Part shown: positions 1 through 5,767 of the stretch, in pieces
How positions within the stretch are numbered: position 1 is the first letter of the stretch
Layout of the letters: each line of letters starts with the position of its first letter
Assembly (NCBI GenBank): GCA_025353085.1
Contig: JANXRI010000060.1
Location: 1 to 19,892 of the forward strand
Origin: Betaproteobacteria bacterium
GTDB lineage: Bacteria > Pseudomonadota > Gammaproteobacteria > Burkholderiales > SG8-41
Reading direction: 5' to 3'
Length of the DNA: 19,892 nucleotides
Notes under the pieces: generated by a model
What the model saw: only the letters and a program-made list of their open reading frames with translations
Told to the model about the DNA's origin: nothing
Database searches by the model: none
Made by a program: the position numbers and the translations under genes

Positions 1-1347
1 GTCCCCCATGAAGCTGATGACGGTGCCGCCGTGCGCATGAATGATTGGCACGATGCGATCGAAATAGCCGTTTAAAAATGCGATCGTTTGTACCGGAGTC
101 ATGCCTTCACTGCGAGTCGTGTAACCGCGAATATCCGAAAACAGCACGCAGGAAAACTGCTTGACGCCGCCGAGCGTCGGTTGCAGGTTGCCCGCAAGAA
201 TCTCCCGCATGATCGGCGGGCTCACGTAGCCGCCAAAAATACGCCGCAGCCTGACGCGCTCGCGAAGATTGAGCGCCGTTTCGACAACCTGGCGTCCGCC
301 TAGCGCAATCAAAGCGATGACCATGGTATTGGCAACGGGCAGTTGAACGCCTCTTGATAATGCATAAGTCGACGCGATAACGCATAGGGCCGAGAGGGCC
401 GCGAGCGCTGCAAACGCGATTGCGGGGACGGGGGTCCATAGCCACAACAATGCCATTGTTATGGCCAGTCCGAGCGGGAGCCAGTGCGGAGCGGGCTGGA
501 TCAGGCCATCGTTAAGGAGGTTGCGTAACGCCTGCGCATGGAGCAGGACGCCCGGCATATTGATCGCGGCCAGGTCCCACGCCGCTAGGTTGACCGGAGC
601 AGCAAGACGGTCTTCATATTTCAAGGTGCTGCCGAGCAATACGGCTTTGCCTGCAAATGTCCGGCTGAGTTCAGCGGCGTTGCCTGACTCATACCAGGCC
701 AGAACGTTTTGCAGCGGAATGAAATTGAAAGGCTCGCCAGCCGAAAAGTCGATAAAGCCTTCGCTTACCGGTTTGCCGAGCTTACGCGCCATCTGACCGA
801 CCAGCGTGCCTTCCACGCTGTTGTTCTCGCCAATTTGCTCATCGAATCTGCGCACGGAACCGTCGGGATCCTGCGGCAATATCGCATAGCCCGTAGAATT
901 ATTGCCGGCCGCGGCGAGGAATGCAGGATAAACCGGGCGGGTCACGCTTCCCTGGTCGACGGTCAGCGCCAGCACGACCGGCGTGGTTCTGCGTGCGATC
1001 AGAATGCCGGTCAGCAACTGCCGGTCATAGCCGGGTGCGATAAATTCGTAACTGCGATCCGGCAACACGACATCGAGCCCCACCGCGGCAGCACCGCCCA
1101 TGGCCGCCGCCTGGAGAAACTTTCCGATATGTCGATGCCAAAGTGTAAACGGCTCGCGCAGCGCGTTAGTGGTGTCGTCGTCGAATCCGATAATGACAAC
1201 GGCATTGGGGGCGGGGCGCAGTGCATAAGTTCGCAGTGCCTTGAACTGCGCGTCCAGAAGTTTCATATCGAGCCGGTGAAGCCACTTGCTGTGGTCGAGC
1301 CCGGCGGCGAGCAGTACGATAAGGATGGCGGCGCTTGCGCGTATCAT
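1..1347 (-). CDS. CHASE2-domain class III adenylate/guanylate cyclase, partial (C-terminus beyond window)
   Basis: The reading frame is open from the ATG at 1345-1347 to base 1, giving the first 449 residues. There is an N-terminal membrane segment (about residues 3-17). A CHASE2 extracytoplasmic sensor follows to about residue 280, with the typical features LLDAQFKALR, VVIIGFDDDT, GLDVVLPD and AVLLGSTLKYEDR. Hydrophobic stretches between about 287 and 365 form the usual cluster of membrane helices, and a short linker leads into the cyclase domain. The first metal-binding Asp is D405 in FSDIRGYT. The second is D449 in FMGD, the last residue in the window. Their spacing of 44 matches class III cyclases, so the active site looks intact as far as it can be seen. 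The protein should make cAMP or cGMP at the inner membrane in response to a periplasmic signal. Substrate choice cannot be decided because the specificity residues lie outside the window. It is divergent from the secreted protein at 1551, 203 bp away. The ribosome binding site is weak. Confidence 0.9.
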   Translation of the reverse strand, partial: MIRASAAILIVLLAAGLDHSKWLHRLDMKLLDAQFKALRTYALRPAPNAVVIIGFDDDTTNALREPFTLWHRHIGKFLQAAAMGGAAAVGLDVVLPDRSYEFIAPGYDRQLLTGILIARRTTPVVLALTVDQGSVTRPVYPAFLAAAGNNSTGYAILPQDPDGSVRRFDEQIGENNSVEGTLVGQMARKLGKPVSEGFIDFSAGEPFNFIPLQNVLAWYESGNAAELSRTFAGKAVLLGSTLKYEDRLAAPVNLAAWDLAAINMPGVLLHAQALRNLLNDGLIQPAPHWLPLGLAITMALLWLWTPVPAIAFAALAALSALCVIASTYALSRGVQLPVANTMVIALIALGGRQVVETALNLRERVRLRRIFGGYVSPPIMREILAGNLQPTLGGVKQFSCVLFSDIRGYTTRSEGMTPVQTIAFLNGYFDRIVPIIHAHGGTVISFMGD

Positions 1348-1550
1348 TGCGCAAAGTCTAGCAGGTCGCAGACCGTATTCATAAACGAACGGGTCGATGC
1401 GGCGCGGGAAATGTGAAAATTCACTCGATCTGTATGGCGTATCACAAGGCACATCGGATTCGGGCGGTTTACAATCATGAGCAACGACCACCACTTCCCA
1501 CTTAACGTCCTTGAGGCGGGTGGACGAGACAATCGAGGAGCACGAAAGTC

Positions 1551-2438
1551 ATGAACAAGACCAATTATTTCTTAGCCAAAGCCAGAGCATGGCTGAACGT
1601 GTGGATTGTGGCCGCGACTTTTATGTTGCCCGCGTCGGCCTGGTGCGCCGGCGTCGCGATGGTGACTGATCTGCAGGGCAAGGGGACGATGGCCGCGGAT
1701 GGGCGCGCGCGCGACCTGACCATACTCGCCGAACTTGAGGCCGGAGCACAGGTGCAACTGGCGGCCGGTGCGACACTCGTTGCGTTGTACCTGGATACGG
1801 GGGACGAGTTCATATTCAAAGGACCTGCGGCGATCGTGTTCAAAGCGGCCCAGCCCGATGTGACGAGTGGCGCCAAACCCGAAAAGCGCGGCTCATCGCT
1901 CGGCAAGGGCGGCAATGCTATCCGCATAAAGCCTGTTGGCGTGGCGCAGGGCGCCATGGTGATGCGCGGATTCCGCACGGGCGCCCGCATTAGGCTTTTA
2001 AATCTTCACAAAACACGCACGCTCGAAACTCAGCCGGAATTTCACTGGCAGCCACTGCAATCCGGCGTCAAATATCAGATCGAAATCACCGACGATACGG
2101 GTCGCTCGATCCAGGAAGCACAGGTCGATACGCCATCATTCAAGTTGCCGGCCAGCGTTGCGTTGCAGGAGGGCGTGCCCTATACGTGGGAAGTGTCGGC
2201 GCGCTTGCCCGATGGCAAAAAGTATTCGAGTTCCGCCGATTTCGCGATAGCGCCCGCAGATGTGCGCCATCAGGCTGAAGCCCTGCGTCCCGCTGCCTCA
2301 GCGGCATTATCCAGCCGGATCGCTTACGCCGCATGGCTCGATCAAATGGATTTGAAAGACGAGGCGCGCAAGTACTGGAAGGCGGCGTCAATTGAGCGCC
2401 CCCACGATCCGCGACTGAAAAGCCTGGCCGAACAATAG
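1551..2438 (+). CDS. Secreted FecR-like domain protein, divergent from CHASE2 cyclase
   Basis: This is a 295-aa protein with a signal peptide (hydrophobic core at about residues 18-31, probable cleavage after SAWCA). Residues 33-140 resemble a FecR-type beta-rich domain: a start VAMVTDLQGKG, then an effective threshold-like stretch LEAGAQVQLAAGATLVALYL. The middle (about 165-232) looks like an Ig/fibronectin-like beta domain (FHWQPLQSGVKYQIEITDD, PYTWEVSARLPDGKKY). The C-terminus (about 240-295) is helical and TPR-like (AYAAWLDQMDLKDEARKYWKAA). A good ribosome binding site (GAGGAG) lies about 10 bases before the ATG. The family is known to me only as a conserved exported protein often found with CHASE2 cyclases. 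The head-to-head layout suggests it acts on, or is sensed by, the CHASE2 domain in the periplasm, but this is inference. Exact biochemical function is unknown. Confidence 0.8.
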   Translation: MNKTNYFLAKARAWLNVWIVAATFMLPASAWCAGVAMVTDLQGKGTMAADGRARDLTILAELEAGAQVQLAAGATLVALYLDTGDEFIFKGPAAIVFKAAQPDVTSGAKPEKRGSSLGKGGNAIRIKPVGVAQGAMVMRGFRTGARIRLLNLHKTRTLETQPEFHWQPLQSGVKYQIEITDDTGRSIQEAQVDTPSFKLPASVALQEGVPYTWEVSARLPDGKKYSSSADFAIAPADVRHQAEALRPAASAALSSRIAYAAWLDQMDLKDEARKYWKAASIERPHDPRLKSLAEQ

Positions 2439-2533
2439 CGGCCACCAGGCTCGTGAGGACCCAAGTGCCGCCCATACCTGTCCTGGAATCGGCTATCATT
2501 TGAACGGTGGCTTAATGTGCGGAGCGCGCTCGT

Positions 2534-2830
2534 ATGACTAGTGAATCCCTGTTACTTGCGATACTCATCGTATTGACCCTGACGCTGCTGCTTGCCGGCA
2601 TTGCCACAGCGTTCCTGGTTACCACCATGCGCGGAATGCGGGCCGAGCAGCAGGCGATGCGCCGCGCCATTGCCAACATGGATTGGACCAGTGTATTTTC
2701 GAGCTTGCAGGGTTCGTCCAAGGAGTCGGTGCGTATCCTGGACATCCTCGACAAGCGGCTGCAAAAACTTGAAGTGCTGGAGAAATTACAGATTTCGCAA
2801 TCCCAGTTCAAGCAACAGCAGGGACGCTGA
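2534..2830 (+). CDS. Small single-pass membrane protein with helical tail
   Basis: This 98-aa ORF starts with a strong membrane helix (about residues 4-32, rich in Leu, Ile, Ala and Thr). A charged, probably coiled-coil segment follows (MRAEQQAMRRAIANM and about 66-92, with Leu/Ile heptad-like spacing). I do not recognise the family. It is judged real because of its sensible membrane-plus-helix composition, a GGAG sequence at 2521-2524 nine bases before the ATG, and a strong intrinsic terminator 21 bp after its stop. It lies 95 bp after the FecR-like gene on the same strand, so both may be on one transcript that ends at that terminator. The antisense frame of similar length (2512-2811) is Ser/Arg/Met-rich with no recognisable fold and is probably a shadow. 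Function unknown; a small partner of a membrane complex is one possibility. Confidence 0.6.
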   Translation: MTSESLLLAILIVLTLTLLLAGIATAFLVTTMRGMRAEQQAMRRAIANMDWTSVFSSLQGSSKESVRILDILDKRLQKLEVLEKLQISQSQFKQQQGR

Positions 2831-2843
2831 GACCTGCATCAAC

Positions 2844-2879
2844 AAAAAAAGGGGCGGCTTCGGCCGCCCTTTAAATTTT
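2844..2879. terminator. Bidirectional intrinsic terminator
   Basis: A 7-bp perfect stem, GGGCGGC (2852-2858) with GCCGCCC (2863-2869), is closed by a stable TTCG loop. On the plus strand it is followed by TTTAAATTTT. Read on the minus strand, the same stem is followed by C and seven T residues (complement of the A-run 2844-2850). It can therefore end both the plus-strand transcript of the small membrane protein and the minus-strand transcript of the short LysR-type gene. Confidence 0.9.
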
Positions 2880-2995
2880 GTTCCGGTCAGTAGAATAATT
2901 TTTAACGAGCGTAGCGAGCTCCAGCCGTCGCGATGCCGTGACGAGAACGCCTCCCGCCTGCCGTCGACGCGGCGTGCATTCCACTGCGCGCCACT

Positions 2996-3358
2996 TTATG
3001 CTTTCTGCACGGGCAGCAGCGCGGTGTTTGCCCGGCCAACTTCGGCGGAATAACGGCTGCCCTCGCGGATGTCGCCGAGATTGTCTTCGAGGCGCACCAG
3101 CGTGCCGAACACTTCATGACACGCGTCTTCGAGAGCAAGACCGGCGGCGGTCAACTCGATTCTGCGCCCATGCTGCACAAACAGCGGCAGGCCCACGCTT
3201 TCGGAAAGTTTTTTGATCTGCACGGACACCGTCGGTTGTGCCATGTAAAGTTCCTCGGCGGCGCGCGTGAAACTGCGCAAACGCGCGACTGCTTCAAAAA
3301 CGCTTAATTGACGCAGGGTGCCGTGCTTCAGGTAACGGCGGATTTTGGTGCGCAGCAT
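2996..3358 (-). CDS. Short LysR-type HTH protein lacking the effector-binding domain
   Basis: This 120-aa protein starts at an ATG with an ideal ribosome binding site (AGAGGAG, six bases upstream). Residues 15-75 form a clear LysR-type winged helix-turn-helix (QLSVFEAVARLRSFTRAAEE, AQPTVSVQIKKLSES, VGLPLF), closest in style to the CbbR-like group. The linker helix follows to about residue 96 (FGTLVRLEDNLGDIREG). Homology then stops. Only about 24 unrelated residues come before the stop, so the roughly 200-residue co-inducer domain of a normal 300-aa LysR protein is absent. No remnant of it is seen in the 115 bp before the terminator at 2852. The gene is preceded by a yybP-ykoY riboswitch and its own promoter, and so forms a complete single-gene unit. 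It could be a functional mini-regulator (DNA binding and dimerising) or a truncated relic. The intact start signals and flanking control elements favour function, but this is not proven. Confidence 0.75.
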   Translation of the reverse strand: MLRTKIRRYLKHGTLRQLSVFEAVARLRSFTRAAEELYMAQPTVSVQIKKLSESVGLPLFVQHGRRIELTAAGLALEDACHEVFGTLVRLEDNLGDIREGSRYSAEVGRANTALLPVQKA

Positions 3359-3452
3359 GTCGTACTCCTCTGAACAGAGTTAAACAATGCCGTGCCTTTT
3401 AGAGTGCCTAAGGGCAGCGGCCTTTACCTCGAACAGGCTCAGGTCGCCAAAT

Positions 3453-3485
3453 AAAAAAAGACCTTTACCATGTCTGGCAAAGGTC
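3453..3485 (-). terminator. Intrinsic terminator of the riboswitch expression platform
   Basis: On the minus strand, GACCTTTGCC (3485-3476) pairs with GGTAAAGGTC (3469-3460). This gives ten pairs including one G-U, across a six-base loop, directly followed by seven T residues (3459-3453). The 5' arm is the same segment that closes the aptamer's P1 helix, so P1 and the terminator exclude each other. Ligand binding should stabilise P1 and allow read-through, an ON switch. Confidence 0.9.
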
Positions 3486-3592
3486 TCGCTCGCAACGCTT
3501 CCGTTGCCCGCACAACCGGGGATCACTCCCGTCTTGACGATTGTGCAGTAGTAGCCAGTGGCGCGCTACCCGAAGCTACTCCCCTTTGGAGG
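3476..3592 (-). promoter_or_regulatory. yybP-ykoY manganese riboswitch (aptamer)
   Basis: Read on the minus strand, the segment has the hallmarks of the yybP-ykoY Mn2+ riboswitch. It begins with CAAAGGGGAGTAGC. A hairpin GTAGC...GCTAC follows, then GCACAA...TTGTGC enclosing CGTCAAGACGGGAGTGAT and CCCCGG, then a small hairpin CAACG...CGTTG, and finally the 3' signature GAGACCTTTGCC. P1 forms between CAAAGG (3588-3583) and CCTTTG (3483-3478). These conserved blocks recur in known members, which sense Mn2+ and usually control TerC-family, MntP-type or P-type ATPase genes. Here the first gene downstream is the short LysR-type gene at 3358, 94 bp past the T-run. The aptamer points away from the terC-uspA gene at 3813. 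Identification is by motif recall, not by a covariance-model search. Confidence 0.92.
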
Positions 3593-3620
3593 GCGCCGAT
3601 CAGACGCGATCGACGAGCTT

Positions 3621-3648
3621 ATTATACGCAGTCACTTCTCACTTGCAA
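3621..3648 (-). promoter_or_regulatory. Sigma70-type promoter of the riboswitch transcript
   Basis: On the minus strand, TTGCAA (3648-3643) and a perfect TATAAT (3626-3621) are separated by 16 bp. The predicted start, near 3614, lies about 22 bases before the aptamer, which fixes the orientation of the riboswitch unit. Confidence 0.75.
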
Positions 3649-3668
3649 TAGGACGCGGCCTGTCATCG

Positions 3669-3685
3669 CATTACATTTTGTAATG
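3669..3685. promoter_or_regulatory. Perfect 17-bp palindrome (candidate operator)
   Basis: CATTACA and TGTAATG flank a TTT centre. The inner TTACATTTTGTAA fits the T-N11-A pattern of LysR-type binding sites. It lies about 20 bp upstream of the minus-strand -35 box and 128 bp upstream of the terC-uspA start, where a regulator could touch both divergent promoters. Which protein binds is unknown. Confidence 0.5.
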
Positions 3686-3812
3686 AGGCCGCGCGTCCGG
3701 CGCCGTATTACGAAACTTCATTTCCGGTTGCCGGCTGCATTGAGCATACTTTTTCCCGCCGGGTCGCGCGACATGCGCGTGACCGCCGTCGGATCAACCA
3801 TGAGGTGGGCAG

Positions 3813-5081
3813 ATGGAAATGTTGTCAACGGAGTTTTTCCCGGCGCTTCTCGCCATCATCATCATCGATCTCGTGCTGGCAGGTGACAATGCAATCGTGA
3901 TAGCGCTCGCCGCGCGCAGTGTCCCCGTGCAGCTGCGCACACGCGCCATTGTATGGGGCACTGTCGTCGCTGTTGGCGTGCGCAGTTTGATGACGATCAT
4001 GGTCGTATGGCTGCTCGCGATACCGGGCTTGTTGTTTGCCGGCGGCACGCTGCTGATCTGGATTGCCTACAAGCTGTTGCTGCCCGCGCCGGAGGGGGAA
4101 CATGGCGTCAAGGTGGGCTCGGCCGCTGGTTTTTGGCCGGCAATCAAGACTATTGTCGTAGCCGATCTCGTCATGGGCCTCGACAACGTGCTGGCGGTTG
4201 CGGGCGCCGCGCACGGCAGTTATCTACTGGTGGTTCTCGGTCTGCTGGTCAGCATTCCTATCGTGGTGTGGGGCAGCACTCTGATCCTGCGTTTCGTCGA
4301 CCGCTATCCGGCAGTGGTGTACTTGGGCGCCGGCGTGCTGGCATGGACCGCGGTGAAAATGATGACGGCGGAGCCTTTTCTTAAATCGTTGTTAGCCGAT
4401 TACCCGCTCGTCGCGCCGACGCTGGTCGTGCTCATCGTCGGCGGGGTGCTCGCCGCGGGCTTCGTCAAAAACCATCGCCGCATCGAATCCCGTATCACCG
4501 CGCGCTTGCAAAGTTTCAGGCAGCCGCCGGCCACGCAGTCAGTCGTAGCATCACCTTCACTAGGAGAAAACAGCATGAAGAAAATCCTGCTTCCGGTCGA
4601 CGGCTCGCCCAATTCGGAGTATGCGGCAAGACATGTGCTCAATGAATTTATGAAAAATCCCGCGCTCGAAGTGCACTTGCTAAATGTGCAGCCGCCGTTT
4701 TCGCGGCACATCGCGAATTTCGTGAGTCGGGGGAGCCGCAGCGAGTACCATCGCACGCAAGGCGAAAAGGCCATTATGCGCGTCAAGAAAATGCTGGATA
4801 ACTCGAGCGTGCCGCATACGGTTCATATCGAAGTGGGCGACAAGGCAACACTCATTCCAGACTTCGCGCGGCGGCTGCATTGCGATCGGATCGTGATGAG
4901 CACCGCGCGCAAGAATTCACTGACGCGCATGCTCGAAGACTCGACCACCAATCGCGTGCTCGAGGCAACCGATGTGCCGGTCGAAATCATCGCTGGCAGT
5001 GCAGTGTCGCGCCTGGAACGCTTTGGCATTCCCGCCGGCATAGGGGCCGCAATCGTGTTGCTGCTGCTGGCTGCGGATTAA
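3813..5081 (+). CDS. TerC/YjbE-family membrane protein fused to UspA domain and C-terminal membrane tail
   Basis: This is a 422-aa protein. Residues 1-225 are a TerC-family module of the YjbE type. It contains an internal repeat of the conserved acidic motif: D19, D25 and N26 in DLVLAGDN, then D118, D124 and N125 in DLVMGLDN. About seven hydrophobic segments are visible. Members are membrane proteins linked to metal (often Mn2+) export and tellurite resistance. After a Pro/Ser/Gln-rich linker (about 232-254), residues 255-397 are a universal stress protein domain (MKKILLPVDGSPNSEYAARH, ending TDVPVEIIAG). The usual GxxGx9G(S/T) ATP motif is replaced by STARKNSLTRMLEDST, so ATP binding looks unlikely. 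Residues 404-420 form a last membrane helix. The start is supported by GAGGTG five bases upstream. An internal ATG at 4575 has its own ribosome binding site. This TerC family often follows yybP-ykoY riboswitches, but here the riboswitch lies on the opposite strand. Confidence 0.9.
   Translation: MEMLSTEFFPALLAIIIIDLVLAGDNAIVIALAARSVPVQLRTRAIVWGTVVAVGVRSLMTIMVVWLLAIPGLLFAGGTLLIWIAYKLLLPAPEGEHGVKVGSAAGFWPAIKTIVVADLVMGLDNVLAVAGAAHGSYLLVVLGLLVSIPIVVWGSTLILRFVDRYPAVVYLGAGVLAWTAVKMMTAEPFLKSLLADYPLVAPTLVVLIVGGVLAAGFVKNHRRIESRITARLQSFRQPPATQSVVASPSLGENSMKKILLPVDGSPNSEYAARHVLNEFMKNPALEVHLLNVQPPFSRHIANFVSRGSRSEYHRTQGEKAIMRVKKMLDNSSVPHTVHIEVGDKATLIPDFARRLHCDRIVMSTARKNSLTRMLEDSTTNRVLEATDVPVEIIAGSAVSRLERFGIPAGIGAAIVLLLLAAD
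4562..4577 (+). promoter_or_regulatory. Internal ribosome binding site and start codon at the UspA domain
   Basis: AGGAG (4562-4566) lies eight bases before an in-frame ATG (4575-4577) that begins MKKILLPVDGS, the normal N-terminus of a UspA protein. It is either the relic of two once-separate genes or a working second start that would give a free UspA-plus-tail protein of 168 residues. Confidence 0.6.
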
Positions 5082-5090
5082 TGTCGCGCG

Positions 5091-5639
5091 CTAGAACATC
5101 GGTTTCCTGGCCGCCTGTTCGTAGCGCGCAACCCCGGTCATGATTTCGTGGCGCGCAGCGTCCGGCCCGGACCAGCCTTCGACCTTGACCCATTTGCCGG
5201 GTTCGAGGTCTTTATAGTGCTCGAAGAAATGGCGGATTTGATCGAGCGTCGGCGTGGGCAAATCGTCCGGCGTGATAATTTTGAGATAAACGTTGCACAG
5301 CTTGTCGATCGGCACCGCGAGCAGTTTCTCGTCCCCGCCCGCCTCGTCGGTCATCTTGAGCACGCCGACCGGTCGGCAGCGCACGACCACGCCGCTGATC
5401 AACGGCACGGGGCTTAAAACGAGCACGTCGACCGGGTCGCCGTCGCCCGACAAGGTGCGCGGAATATAACCGTAGTTACACGGGTAGTGCATCGCGGTCG
5501 ACATGAAGCGATCGACGAATAGCGCGCCGGTCTCCTTGTCGACTTCATACTTGATGGGGTCGGCATTCATCGGGATTTCAATGATGACGTTGAACTCGTT
5601 GGGCAGATCGCGCCCTGAACCGACACGGTCGAGATTCAT
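5091..5639 (-). CDS. ppa: Inorganic pyrophosphatase, family I (soluble)
   Basis: This 182-aa protein has the normal length for a bacterial family I enzyme. It hydrolyses pyrophosphate to phosphate in the cytoplasm, pulling biosynthetic reactions forward, with Mg2+ as cofactor. The signature DGDPVDV carries the metal-binding aspartates. Other family marks are KYEVDKETGAL, MHYPCNYGYIPRT, KLLAVPIDK and the C-terminal FFEHYKDLEPGKWVKVEGW. The ATG at 5639 is preceded by AAAGG. The gene is convergent with terC-uspA, with only 9 bp between the two stop codons and no clear hairpin. It lies 128 bp downstream of the chpA stop on the same strand. A GATAAT at 5667-5672 could be its own -10 box, but the -35 is poor. 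Confidence 0.97.
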   Translation of the reverse strand: MNLDRVGSGRDLPNEFNVIIEIPMNADPIKYEVDKETGALFVDRFMSTAMHYPCNYGYIPRTLSGDGDPVDVLVLSPVPLISGVVVRCRPVGVLKMTDEAGGDEKLLAVPIDKLCNVYLKIITPDDLPTPTLDQIRHFFEHYKDLEPGKWVKVEGWSGPDAARHEIMTGVARYEQAARKPMF

Positions 5640-5767
5640 GCAGGCCTTTGGCTGGGTGGGACTCTCATTATCGCCGCTCGGCGTCCAGCGGGCTGCGCGT
5701 AATCTTCACTGACACCGAACGCAGTTAAGATAACAAAGACAATGCAATTATGCGCGATTGCCCGTTG

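Noticed and set aside
709..1416. Plus-strand open frame of 235 codons
   Set aside because: Antisense to the CHASE2 cyclase, whose domains are clear in the other strand.
2881..2995. Remains of a LysR effector domain after the short gene
   Set aside because: Only 115 bp are available before the terminator and no recognisable effector-domain sequence is present in any minus-strand frame.
3453..3592. Riboswitch as the leader of terC-uspA on the plus strand
   Set aside because: The conserved blocks, the T-run of the terminator and the promoter all read on the minus strand only, pointing away from terC.
3470..3886. Plus-strand open frame of 138 codons
   Set aside because: It runs across the riboswitch, its promoter and the start of terC, and has no recognisable protein features.
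5640..5767. Terminator between chpA and ppa
   Set aside because: No hairpin followed by a T-run was found on the minus strand, so read-through into ppa cannot be excluded.
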